Assembly: GCA_035578175.1 (NCBI GenBank)
Contig: JAQMRL010000002.1
Coordinates: forward strand, 77,419,645 to 77,483,644
Length of the DNA stretch: 64,000 nt
Source: Catonia carolina
Lineage: Eukaryota > Arthropoda > Insecta > Hemiptera > Achilidae
Direction of reading: 5' to 3'
Positions 12,015-23,378 of this stretch are shown piece after piece. Each line of letters opens with the position of its first letter. Within the stretch, counting starts at the first letter, position 1. Both the position numbers and the translations under genes were made by a program. Below the pieces are notes generated by a model. That model was not told the DNA's origin, made no database searches, and saw only the letters and a list, made by a program, of their open reading frames with translations.

Positions 12015-12455
12015 TAAATAAAAAATCTGGTGTGAAACACACACAACTTTCTTTTGCCAATGCAAATAATTAACAATATAATCTAACATTAGTAATAAAA
12101 CATTAAAAAAAAATAAAAACCTAACCTCAAAAAACATAACCAAATTTTAATCATGAGTAAACGACCCAAAATGAAAATCAACCTCAACCCTAGAAAATTA
12201 AAAGATGTACAACTTTTATTTAGAGAATTTTTCTCCACAGAGTTAAGTTTAGCGTAACAAGAGTGATTTACCGTATTTCTAAGCCAAACTGAGGTCGATT
12301 TTCATTTTACGTCTTTCACTCATGATTAAGATAAGGTTTTTTTGAGGTTAGTTTTTTGTTTATTTCTAATGTTTTATTACTAATGTTAGGTTATATTGGT
12401 CATTATTTGCATTGGCAAGAGACAGTTGTGTGACTGTTTCACACCAGATTCTTTA
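12015..12455. repeat. Head-to-head pair of modular-repeat ends
   Basis: It starts TCTGGTGTGAAAC and ends with the inverse, GTTTCACACCAGA. The two arms of about 200 bp are partial copies of the ~0.94-kb repeat facing each other. Confidence 0.7.
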
Positions 12456-13310
12456 CCACTTTTGTAAATAGTTGTCTACAATGGCTAACCATTGATTTTC
12501 TAAACATAACTAATAAAATGAATAAAACTCCTTCCTTAGTCTCAAGTGAAGTGGAATCTGGTGTCCTAATTAGAATTGTTGTTAGATGCACCATATTTAA
12601 TGTTTCATGTTTCATCAATGTACCCTGACACATTTCGTACAAAGCACATGTCTGTAAATCATCAAACATCTATTCGGTTTTGTTATTTTTCAGTTAAAAT
12701 TTTGAATTAAATAATTTCATTCTACAACAATGGTAGAGATTTGTTGTTATTTTCATATTTTAATTATTAAAATATGAAAATAACAATAACTCTCTACTAT
12801 TGTTGTTTAGGTCATCAGTTGAAAGGCTGGTTTGAACCTGTAGAGGCTTTACTAAGTAAAACGAGAAGTGAGGTGGTTTACCATTGCCTTCCCCACTGAG
12901 TGGTACGTCGTCAGCATGCCGGGCCCTCTGAAAAGCACATATTTTCCACTCTGCAAATGACACCTTCACTACATTCACCACAGGGTCCAACTGTATAATG
13001 AAATTAATTACTTTCAGAGGAGATAACTCTGATTAGTGTCACAGTACACCTCTACCTCTTCTCTTCTTAAAAGATTCAGTCATTTAATTGGCTGACCATG
13101 TGATAAGAAACAGAACTATTTAGTTTAGCCCTGCAACTAACAGATTGAGTGTAAATTATTTGACACTCCACCTGTCTGTTATGGGCAGAATCTCTACAAT
13201 ATGCGAGAACATTCAACCGTTCTGGTCACACATTTTGAAAAAGTTCACTCTACGTCTGCCAAGTGAAGGCACAGCCAGGTTGAGAATGGATGTTAGTGGA
13301 ATCATTCAAT
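12456..13310. other. L0 intergenic block with a hairpin
   Basis: Bases 12,583-12,690 match 52,170-52,265 in L1 in the same orientation (ATCATCAAACATC and CGGTTTTGTTATTTT), and R0 lacks this part. Bases 12,800-12,990 are GC-richer and contain short minus-strand frames, but none has a recognisable motif. Confidence 0.4.
12725..12807. repeat. Near-perfect hairpin
   Basis: CAACAATGGTAGAGATTTGT and the following bases pair with the inverse ending CTCTCTACTATTGTTG. The arms are about 38 nt with a loop of about 5 nt. Confidence 0.75.
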
Positions 13311-13579
13311 AGTAAACAGATTCAACTGACCCAAAGAGATCTCACAACAAATACTACAAAGAATATAGAAACTACAAACATAGAGGATAAATTAAAATGT
13401 CAATGAAACATATAATAATACCTTCAGTCAGAATGTACAACTTGAATCTATTTTCTTGCAGATTGGTTTGTTGGCCACGAAAAATAATTCAGATCCAACG
13501 ATACACAGGATCCAGTCACAGCACAGTACAATTACAGAATGATGGTCTTTCGATGTAACAAACGTATTCTTCAAATTCC

Positions 13580-15640
13580 TGTAAAGAAAAACTAACTGGT
13601 GTAAAATACTCACACAACTTTCCCATGCCAACGCAAATAATGAATAATATAACCTTACATTAATAATAAACAAAAAATCAAACCTCAATAAACATAACCT
13701 AATTCTAATCATGAGTGAAAGATACAAAATGAAAACCAACCTAAGTTTGGCTAAATAATACGGAAAATATCTCTTTGACTCTAAACTAAGCGCTGTAGAG
13801 AAATATGTTACAAATAAAAGTTGTAGATCTTTTAATTTCCTATACATTTTATTAAATACACTTTTGTCGGTATATGCATACTAACGCCGAAATATTGTTA
13901 AATACATTTTTTTACAGATTTTCATGGAAAAAATAAACAGAAAATCACTAATTACCGCTAAACTAAGCGCTATCCTAGAAATAAATGCTTGCAATAAAAG
14001 TTGTCAGTTATTCAATTATCTCTTTATATAGTTTCATTATATACTCTTTTGCCTTAAAATGCAAATTAAGGTAACCATATTAAAAAAAACCCTATTTTTT
14101 CTACGAAAACAGCCTTCCCAGGAAGTTCAGCATGAATGGCGCCTACCCTATCGTGTAGAGCTTAGAAAATGTAGTCAATGAAGCAATTTAAAAAAATATC
14201 TGGTGTGAAACACTCACACAACTTTCTCTTGCCAATTCAAATAATGACCAAAATAACCTACCATTAGTAATAAAACATTAGAAATAAACAAAAAACTAAC
14301 CTCAAAACACATAACCTTATTTTAATAATGAGAGAGAGACGCAAAATTTGAATCGAACTAAGTTTGGCTTAAAAATACGGAAAATCACTCTTTCACGCTA
14401 AACTAGGCTCTGTAGAGAAAAATGCTTAAAAAAAATTGCCGATCTTTTAATTTCCAATAAATTTCATTAGATGCACTTTTGTCGTAAAATGTATACTGAG
14501 GCCGAAATCTTTAAAAATCGATTTTTCACACGTTTTCGTAAGAAAAAACAGAAATCGCTAATTACTGCTAAACTAAGCTTTATACAAAAAAAATGTTTGA
14601 AATAAAAGTTGTAGGATTTTTAATTATCTACATTGTTTATATAAACTTTTGCGCTAAAATGCATATTAAAGCCGTAATCTTATTTTACAAAATAAACAGC
14701 CTCACCAAGAATTTCAGCAAACATGGCGTACTACCCTATCTTGTAAAGCATAAAACATTTGAAAAACAATGCGATTTAAAAAAAATCATAGGACCAGTTT
14801 TTGAGAAAATCGCAAAAAAGTAAAAAATTACACGAATAAACTACTACTTCCGATTACCGATTTTGATGAAAATGTTCGTGTCGGGTTTCTTAGTGGTGTG
14901 TAACCTAAGTTTCAAGTTCGTATGATGTTCTGTTCTTGAGATATTATGTTCACACACACACACAAACCAAGTGCTAAAATCATGTTTTTTGGGTTCAAGG
15001 GGTCTGAATATGTGTAGATCCGATGAAAACTCGACAAGAAAACAATACTTTCTTTCCTATATATTCATATAGTTAAGAGAAAGTAACAAACATCTGGTGG
15101 TAAACTCTCACATGATTTTCTCGTGTCAATGCAAATAATGAAAAATATAACCTAACATTAATAATAAAAGATTGGAAATACACAAAAAAACTAACCTCAA
15201 TAAACATAACCGAAATTTAATCATGAGTGAAAGATACAAAATGAAAACCAACCTCAGTTTGGCTAAATAATACGGAAAATATCTCTTTGACTCTAAACTA
15301 AGCTCTGTTGAGAAATATGTTACAAATAAAAGTTGTAGATCTTTTAATTTCCTATACATTTCATTAACTATACACTTGTTTAAATACATACTGAGGCCGA
15401 AATATTGAAAAATACATTTTTACACAGATTTTCATTGAAAAATAAGAGAAAATCACTAATTACCGCTAAACTAAGCGTAATCCAAATAAATGTTTGCAAG
15501 AAATGTTGTCAGTTTTTCAATTATCTCGAAGTTTCATTATATACTCTCTTGCTTTAAAATGCATATTAAGGCAAATATATTAAAAAAACATATTTTTACT
15601 TTCTTTTGCCTGTAAGAATATATAGGAATGAAAGTATTGT
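13580..15640. repeat. Cluster of modular ~0.94-kb repeats (L0)
   Basis: Three copies are head to tail: a partial at about 13,585-14,110, one full-length at 14,198-15,085, and a partial from 15,090 ending near 15,640. Each starts TCTGGTG(T)GAAAC...TTTCTCTTGCC. Repeated internal modules contain AAAAGTTGTAG and TTTTGTCGTAAAATGC-type text. A short (CA)n tract lies at 14,948-14,966. Open frames here are repeat sequence and I do not consider them genes. The mirror is 61,690-63,780. Confidence 0.75.
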
Positions 15641-15672
15641 TTCATTAAAAAATATTCAGACAAATTTGTTTA

Positions 15673-15978
15673 CAGTTCAGCCGTTTTTAGTTTGCTCCTA
15701 CTGTCAACAAACAAAAGCCACCTACTACAGGGTGCACGCTTGAGTCTGCGACTTTACGGATGTCGTATTCCTATTAAGTTAACTATTTTTTAAATTATAA
15801 GTACTTAAAAATATCAGTTATGATATGATGTAGGCCAAACAATTTCATTTATAAAAATACTTTTGAAAGTATTTTGTTGTTACTTCTTAATCGGTGTGTA
15901 CACATGGTGATATAATGCGCATGCTCAGTGACGTCATTATTTGTTTACATTAGGAGCAAACTAACAGAGGCTGGACTT
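15673..15978. mobile_element. ~340-bp CAGT/TA MITE, copy b
   Basis: It is flanked by TA, with ends CAGTTCAGCC and the inverse of AAGTCCAGCC. The mirrored copy f at 61,310-61,657 is about 40 bp longer because of a short internal duplication. Confidence 0.8.
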
Positions 15979-15979
15979 T

Positions 15980-16247
15980 AGTTCGTTACGTGCGTCTGTA
16001 GAGTGTAGTTAAGCAAGTTTTTGAAGTTTTTGTAATTTATAATTTAAATTTTTACTGAGAAAAATTATATACATATTTTAAAATGAAATACTTATTTGTA
16101 TGTTCGTGCATGAAATAGGTTTGTAGGCATTTTCGTACATTAAAATTTGCATACCTTGTTGAAAGAATAGGTTATGGATATACTTTATGCGGAAATGTGT
16201 GTACATGCAGAGCAAGAGTTGTGCCAGTTCGAATTGTCCACAATATA
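15980..16247. other. Short unassigned segment
   Basis: It has an AT-rich part and a 62-codon minus-strand open frame at 16,078-16,266 that runs into the inner palindrome. The frame is kept in R1 (61,031-61,219) with few changes but absent from R0 and L1, and it matches nothing I know. Confidence 0.25.
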
Positions 16248-16279
16248 CTAACCTATAACCTTTCATTTAAAACTGCAAA

Positions 16280-17300
16280 TAGAGATGTGGGCCGGGTAAA
16301 TACCCAGTGGGAAGGTAAATATAAATAGGGTATTTACCCAGTGGTTGTTTAAATACCCAAATGAGGGTATTTTCATTTATTGAGCTTAACTGAAACACAG
16401 CTATTTGATGCCTTAAATTGAAATCAGGAACAATATTCATCCTTCAAAACTAAACTAAAGGAAAATTGACGTGCGGGTATTTATATGTTTTGGCACTGTA
16501 CCACCGTAACCTTTCTGTATTGGTTCTTAAAGAGTGTTTTTCTTAAACTAAAGTAATATATTGTTGCTGTTTAGTTTTTAAAATTTTTAATACATAGGCC
16601 TACCAAGGTATTGAGAAGGAAATGCAAGTTTCCTGTAGTGACGATAGCGAGAACGAGGGCAGCGATGATGGTTACATTTCGCTCTCGAATGAAGAGTACC
16701 TCTCTGAGCGTGAAGAAGACTCGAATTAGAAAAAATGTTGTTAGGCTACTTTATGATATTTTGTTTTTTTACATCAAAAGGTGTTGTAATTCTTCTGATG
16801 TAGGCCTACATTACTTTGAATTTCTTTAGTAAATGATAAAAACTATTCTAAACAAAATTTGATTTTGATTTGACCCAAGTTGTACTTCTACTACTCAACT
16901 GATATTTTTCATTGTAAAACATAAACATTGTGTTGAAAACGGTATATCGCACCTTTTGTAGAACTTTGCCAATGCTCTAAATTAATTTCCACTAATTGTT
17001 ATCTCATTGTTTGCAAAAAGGCCTAGTTCAGTTGTAACTCTGAGTTTTCAGGTTATAAATATTGAATTGTATCTTCTTATCCAATTAGTCATAATTAAAT
17101 TAAATTGTAATTAACTGTCTAATCTTATTATATTTCTAGAAAGTTAACATAGAATAGGCCTAGTTTGCATATTGGTACCTTTTTTAGGGTTCAACTTTCT
17201 GCGACACATGATTTTTAATGTAATATCAAAAATACCCGGGTATTTACCCAAATTGGGTATTTACCCCGATTTATAAGTACCTGAGTATTTCACATCCCTA
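16280..17300 (+). mobile_element. hAT-like element (1,021 bp)
   Basis: An 8-bp duplication ACTGCAAA flanks it at 16,272-16,279 and 17,301-17,308. The ends are TAGAGATGTG and CACATCCCTA. Repeated GGGTATTTACCC motifs lie near both ends. R0 and L1 keep the empty site (AAAACTTCAAATAGC, read on this strand). The copy in R1 is 59,938-61,017, with about 45 bp extra near the CAGCTATTTGATGCC motif. No hAT transposase is visible. Confidence 0.85.
16622..16729 (+). CDS. Short acidic open frame inside the hAT element
   Basis: The frame encodes 35 residues, MQVSCSDDSENEGSDDGYIS followed by LSNEEYLSEREEDSN. Composition and codons look like real coding sequence rather than AT-rich noise, and the R1 copy at 60,510-60,617 keeps it open. 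It may be a remnant of the element's transposase or a captured host exon. No known domain is recognised. Confidence 0.3.
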   Translation: MQVSCSDDSENEGSDDGYISLSNEEYLSEREEDSN

Positions 17301-19023
17301 ACTGCAAATAGCAACCAATAACCTTTAAGATTGATTTTTATATAAAATTTAGCCAATAAAACTGCATTTAATAATCAATAACCTACTCACTATGTACAAA
17401 CTAATCAAGGTTGAATTTCAGTACACAAACCATTATGTGATAGCGTGTGATCATGGCATAGTTACAATTAGTTTGAAACTTTGTAAATAATAAATAAATA
17501 TATTTATTTATTAATAATTAATGCAATTTGTAAATATTACGACATTAATTATTGGTTGTGAGCATTTATTTGGTAAAAAAAATCGGATATAAAACGGCCA
17601 AATTGAAATTAATACAAGAAAGTGAGGTTATATCAGTAGATTATAAAAAAGGAATTTACTAATTTTATGGTAAAATTAAGTTTATATTTGGATTCAGCAC
17701 ACAAAGAAGTGTTGATTTTAAATAAAATTATTAAACAATGGTAGCAGGTTTTCATTCTAAATAACTAGTAATTTGTATTCACATTTGTGGTGTCTAAAAA
17801 TATTGACAGCTGGTCATGGAGGAAATATTTTTACCAAGAAAAATTTATACACATCACATTAATCAGTCGTTCAGTTTTCTTTAAAACAATAATTAAAACT
17901 AAATGCATAAATTATTACATGAACATGGAAAATGAATACAGTTAAATATTAAATTTCATTAAAAGAAAATTCAAAAATTGTTTTCATCTCATGGTAGGTG
18001 TAAAATAATTCTACCACTTTTACCGTACTGTGTATAAACAGATAAAAAGAAACATATTTTTATTACAATACAATAAATTCATTAGGAATATTTTATAATT
18101 GAAGGCCTGCTGGTTGGAAATACTTGTCAGCCATCTTTGGTGTGACTATCACTCAGTTGTTTAAACAACAAACACAATTAAATGTGATACGGAACGAAAT
18201 TAATTATTCACATAATGAGACAATAATAATAATACCGAAAAATATTCAACTGAACTAAAGCATCGCAGATTAAATAGAAATCATTTAGGACATGAATTTT
18301 ACAAACCAACTGACGAATGCATCCATTTTGTTAACATGACCTTCCTAATTTTGTACCACTACCGATGCAAACGAATTTGTTTCTGTCTTAATATGCAGTT
18401 GCTAGTATAATTATATTAAACTAAACTATGACCATTACGTACTTTAATTATTAAATTTGTATTGATAAACAAACCTCGACTTACCAAACAATCGATTATA
18501 AAATATCATTAACGCAAACAAATCGGAACGGAATTAACATAAACGCAATTTATAAAGTTTACTAAACAGTTATTAGTTGTCGACTCAAATAGCTATTATC
18601 AACTAAGCTTAGTTTATCACAAATTATCACTTTTTAAATTTAATTACAAGTTCTATACTACTCCTTTGATTTCTAATAACGCCTTCACATTAACTGTTAA
18701 TCAGAATACATGATCATCGTCATTTGCTTGTTCACACACAGAAACAAGGCTTAATAAATATAACCATCCCATATGAGTTTGGGAAATTTTTATAATCTTT
18801 AATTAATAATCTGTATGTAACGTATTTATTAATCACCCACATAACTGCTTAATATGTAATTAATTAATTACATTTTAATTTATTAATTTACGTATTTTTA
18901 AAGATAATTACATCAATTGAGTTGCAATTATATATGACATATTTTACCAAACCGAATTCACGTAAATAATTGATATATTCTGTTAGAATGAGTATTTAAA
19001 ATGTTTCTTAACTTTAAAATCAG

Positions 19024-19296
19024 TTGAAAGCCTCCATTTGTGATAAAATGTGTCATCGCTTATTAAATTGCAGCCAAATACATCATTATATAAGTTTTTT
19101 GTCCTTGTAAAGACGAAATATGGGTATTACAATTTTATAAATTATATTATTTTCGAAAGTGACTATCTAGTTTGCAGGATAAATAATAATTATAACATAC
19201 CATAAAAATATTATATATAATAGGCTTATTTAATGTAATGCAAAATATGTAATCTTTGCTTTCAATTAAACATGCGGAGGCAAATTTTATCTGATT
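19024..19296. other. Unpaired loop of the inner palindrome
   Basis: These 273 bases between the arms have no inverted partner within L0/R0. The same sequence occurs inverted in the other palindrome (57,952-58,211), which shows that the whole palindrome was duplicated as a block. There is no open frame. Confidence 0.75.
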
Positions 19297-21261
19297 TTAA
19301 AGTTAAGAAACACCTTAAAGACAGAATATCAATTATTTACGTGAATTTGGTGGTTAAAATATGTCATATATAATTGCAAGACAGTTGATGTAATTATCTT
19401 TAAAATTACGTAAATTAATAAATTAAAATGTAATTAATTAATTACATATTAAACAGTTATGTGGGTGATTAAGAAAAGATTATAAAAATTTCCCAAAAGT
19501 CGTTTGTTGAATCTGATATTTAGGTTGGCAATGTAAAATGGCCACGAAGTTGACCATCTTGTTCTTACTAAAATTAATGTGAATTGATAATTAAAAAGCA
19601 ATAGTAGTACACAACTTGAAGTAATTCAATTTAAAGAATAAAAATTTTTGTTTAAATAATTGTAATTAAATACTAAATATTGGAGTGGACAGCATTTCAT
19701 TTAACTGGTTAGTAAAAGTGCAAATTATTAGCGTTTAGTTTTATTCCGTTCCTTTTTGTTTGCGGTAGAATCAATTTTAATCTATTGTTTGTCAAGTTGA
19801 GATTTGTTTATAAATACAAAATTATTAATTAAAAAGTGTAATGGTCATAGTTTAATAAAATATGACTGTACTAAAATCATTGAGATTTCGATATCGAAGA
19901 TTAAAAATATCATTGCGATAAGGAAGAAGTGTGTAGAAAAGGATTTACGTGCTGATGAAAAGTTTGTAGCAATTGAATATTAAGATAGAAACAAATTCGT
20001 TTGCATTAGTTGCTGTAAAAATTAGCATGGTCATGTGGAAACAAAATGGATGCCTTCGTCAGGTGGTTTATAAACTTCATGTCTTTAATTAATTTGTATA
20101 TAATCTACCAATGGTTGGAGGATCAGTTTAATATTTTTCTTTATTTTTATTACTGTCTCATTATGTGAATAATTTATTTCTTGCCGTATCACATTTAATT
20201 GTTTGTTGTTTAACTGAACAATAGTAATTTAGGAGTATCTATCCAATTATGCTGACAAGTATTTTCAAACCACAGACTTTAAATTAGAAAATTTTCGTAA
20301 CGAATATTGTAATGTAATAAAAATATGGTTTCGTTTTATCCGTTTATACACTGCACAGTAAAAGTGGTATCCGTTTATACACTGCACAGTAAAAGTGGTA
20401 TAATTATTTTACGGTTGCCACAAGCTGCAAAATGAACAAGTTGTAAATTTCTTTTAATGAAATTTACTTTATATCTGTATTTATTTTCCATGTTCATGTG
20501 AATACGTCTTATGCATTTAGTTGTTAATGTTCGTTTTGGTAATTACAAAAATTAAAGACTGAATAATGTGGTGTAGAAGTTTCATGGCCAAAATATTTCA
20601 TCCATGACCAGCTGTCAATATTTTGAAACGGCACAAATGTGAATACAAATTACTAGTTATTTAGAATGAAAACCTGCTACCATTGTTTAACAATTTCATT
20701 TAAAATCAATACTTCTTTGTGTGCTGAATCCAAATATAACTTAATTTTACCATAAAATTAGTAAATTCCTTTTTTTATTATTTACTGATATAACCTCACT
20801 TTCTTGTATTAATTTCAGTTTAGCCATTTTATTTCCTTTCATTTACCATTAAAATGCTCACAACCAATTAATAATGTCACTATATTTACAAATTTCACTA
20901 ATTAATGATTAATAAATACTTATATTTTTCTTTATTATTTACAAAATTTTCAAAATAACCATAATGACCTATGACATCACACCCTGTCACATTATAGTTT
21001 GTTTACTGAAAATTAACCTTGATTAGTTTGCAAATGGTGAATAGGTTATTGATTATTAAATACAGTTTTATTGGCTAAATTTTAAATAAATATCAATTTT
21101 GAAGGTTATTGGTTGCTATTTGAAGTTTTAAATTAAAGGTTTTAGGTTGGTATACGCGCATTTATGATTTGACTCAGCTTGTAATTGTGTCACAACATAT
21201 TTTAACAAGTTACAGAATAGTTGGTTAGCAATTTTATAAATATACAAAATATTTAAATATA

Positions 21262-21839
21262 CCGGGTGAGCATAAAGTCTTGCCCTGATTATAAAAATTT
21301 ATTGCAGAATAACTGTTTGACATAATAATTTAAATTTGATGCTGTTACATAGGTTAGTGTTAATAGTTTTTTTAAAGATTACTTACATTAGTAAACTTCA
21401 ACGTGTGCCCCCTTGGTAGCTCGGAGAATGTTGAAGCTGTATTCCAGTTCCCGCCAGGTGTTTTGTAACATGTGTTCTGTCACAGTACCCACAGCAGCTT
21501 GTATCCTAGCCTTCACTTCGTCAACGTCAGCAACTGGTGTGGCGAAGACTCTATCCTTGATATAGCCCCAGAAAAAAAAGTCAAGGGAAGTAATGTCTGG
21601 AGAGCGGGGTGGCCAGGGTGTTGGACCATCCCTTCCAATCCACCGATTTGGAACTGGAATACCGCTTCGACATTCTCCGAGCTACCAAGGGGGCACACGT
21701 TGAAGTTTACTAATGTAAGTAATCTTAAAAAAAACTATTAACACTAACCTATGTAACAGCATCAAATTTAAATTATTATGTCAAACAGTTATTCTGCAAT
21801 AAATTTTTATAATCAGGGCAAGACTTTATGCTCACCCGG
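21262..21839 (-). mobile_element. Mariner-derived foldback with duplicated transposase C-terminus
   Basis: The element is flanked by TA; its ends are CCGGGTGAGCATAAAGTC and the inverse. Arms of about 190 bp each include the end of a mariner-like transposase (LRATKGAHVEVY then stop), one copy on each strand. The longer minus-strand copy (about 21,390-21,648) begins near WPPRSPDITSLDFFFWGYIK, which holds the last catalytic Asp. The two upstream aspartates are missing, so it cannot move on its own. The copy in L1 is 55,525-56,101. L0 and R1 do not have it. Confidence 0.8.
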
Positions 21840-21841
21840 TA

Positions 21842-22304
21842 CATCTTTGTTCAATTGATTAAATTAATGTAAATATAACATTTTAGTGAGCATTTAAAGT
21901 ATAAATTAATTCAAATAAAACAATAAAATTGGAATTGAAACAAGATAGTGAGGTTATGTTGGTACATGATAAAAAAGGGCTTATAACTAATTCTACAACA
22001 GTTTAAAGGCAAAAATAATTTCATATTTCGATTCAGCACACAGAAGAATTGAATTTTTAAAAAAATATTACAATCAGTGACTGTGATTGTCCGTTATTTT
22101 GTATAATTACTAAATATTTATTTGTAATTTACCTTTATTTATTTACTGGGACTCTATCTCTAGTGGGCAATTAGTTGAATGTAAATTTGGTAGTTTCAAA
22201 GAAAAGAATAAATTTTTTTGAATCGTGTAGAATACATGGACATCCAAGATGTTATATCCAGTGTGTTAAAAACACACTATCATATACACGTGTAAGATTA
22301 TTTA
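21842..22304. other. Unique sequence of the R0/L1 lineage, no gene seen
   Basis: This stretch between the mariner foldback and the MITE is kept at 55,060-55,523. The 79-codon frame at 22,175-22,414 runs into the MITE and is probably chance, although it is also open in L1. Confidence 0.3.
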
Positions 22305-22642
22305 CAGTTCAGCCGTTCTTAGTTTGCTCCTACTGTCAACAAACAAAAGCCACCTACTACAGGGTGCATGCTAGAGTCTTTGACTTTACGGATATCATAT
22401 TTCTATTAAGTTAACTATTTTTTAAATTATAATTACTTAAAGTACTGAAAGCATCAGTCATGATATGATGTAGGCCTAACAAATTCATTTAGAAAAATAT
22501 TTTTAAAGGTATTTTGTATTGTAAATACTTTTGAAAATATATTGTTACTTTTTAATCAGTGTGTATACTATTTGATATAATGTCATGCTCAGTGATGTCA
22601 TTATTTGTTTACATTAGGAGCAAACTAACAGAGGCTGGACTA
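22305..22642. mobile_element. ~340-bp CAGT/TA MITE, copy c
   Basis: It is flanked by TA, with ends CAGTTCAGCC...GGCTGGACTA. Mirrored copy e is at 54,722-55,059. Confidence 0.8.
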
Positions 22643-23330
22643 TATATACACATATTCTGTGAGTGTACTGTGTGTTTCAGTCACGACTTAAATTTGTATT
22701 AATTTTTTTTTACAGGCGAATTGACATATTGTTTCATTTGATTGGGAGACATTCGTTGAGCTGCTCTCGTGTGGTGGGTGCCTCCATCTAGTGTATAATT
22801 AGAGAACTACTTTCTGTGTGTGCCCACAAACCAATCTTAACTAATTTAGTTACAGCATTTTGACTGAAGGTATGTTTTGTTTGTTTAATATTTCAATTTA
22901 TCCTCTTTGTTTGTGGATTTTATATCTTTGTAGTACTTGTTGTGAGATCTCTTTGGATCAGATAAATCTGTTTACTGTTGAATTTTACAACTTCTATGGA
23001 TTGTAAACATGTGTAAGCCTTTACTTGGAACTGGCCTAGTGCAATATTCAAAATTGTGACCAAAACAAGTAAATGCTTTGGCTTGTAGTATAAATGTTTT
23101 TACATCCAGGAGGCTACAAAGGGAGTATAAGACATGTCAAGATAAAACTGATAAACTGAAAGTTTTTTCACCAATGATAAATATTTATCACTTACCACTA
23201 AAAAATTGTTTTTGCTACTGCTTACTTCAGTAGGCTTGTCATGAACCCCTTTGTATCAAATAGTACACAATATTTATTTAATTAGAAGTTAAATACTTTT
23301 CAGCCAAAACTATTTAGAAAGGAATCCATA
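22643..23330 (-). pseudogene. Non-LTR retrotransposon 3' remnant in unassigned sequence
   Basis: The segment 23,100-23,320 matches, in inverted form, 54,050-54,250, where text equivalent to the end of the local LINE RT frame can be read. The inverse of CTTATACTCCCTTTGGAGTC corresponds to the LINE 3' region at 42,875-42,895. Bases 22,643-23,100 have no recognised gene; 22,860-22,985 is the block shared with 13,310-13,430, 54,390-54,500 and 63,925-64,000. Confidence 0.45.
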
Positions 23331-23378
23331 AAAAACAGAAAATCGCTAACTACCGCTAGTTAGCGATTTTCTGTTTTT
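23331..23378. repeat. Perfect 21-bp hairpin at a deletion junction
   Basis: AAAAACAGAAAATCGCTAACT pairs perfectly with its inverse across a 6-base loop (ACCGCT). In L1 the two sides of this point are separated by about 4.1 kb (49,950-54,050). Confidence 0.85.

Larger units (their letters stand above)
16248..21150. repeat. Inner palindrome at the L0/R0 centre
   Basis: Both outer ends are next to TA, and they match in inverted orientation (CTAACCTATAACCTTT and the inverse of CCAACCTAAAACCTTT). Arms of about 1.8 kb, not counting the hAT insertion, run to 19,020 and from 19,297. They carry no open frame of note and include an internal direct repeat of about 30 bp at 20,340-20,400. The TA edges allow that this is a single very large foldback element, but it could simply be the palindrome core. 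Confidence 0.7.

Noticed and set aside
13428..13847. 139-codon minus-strand frame and related frames at 15,126-15,389, 61,948-62,229 and 63,519-63,854
   Set aside because: All are the same strand of the modular repeat; the similarity reflects repeat copies and the frames break in other copies.
21472..21741. 89-codon frame in the mariner foldback and its relatives
   Set aside because: It is antisense to the transposase fragment; the transposase text is on the minus strand here.
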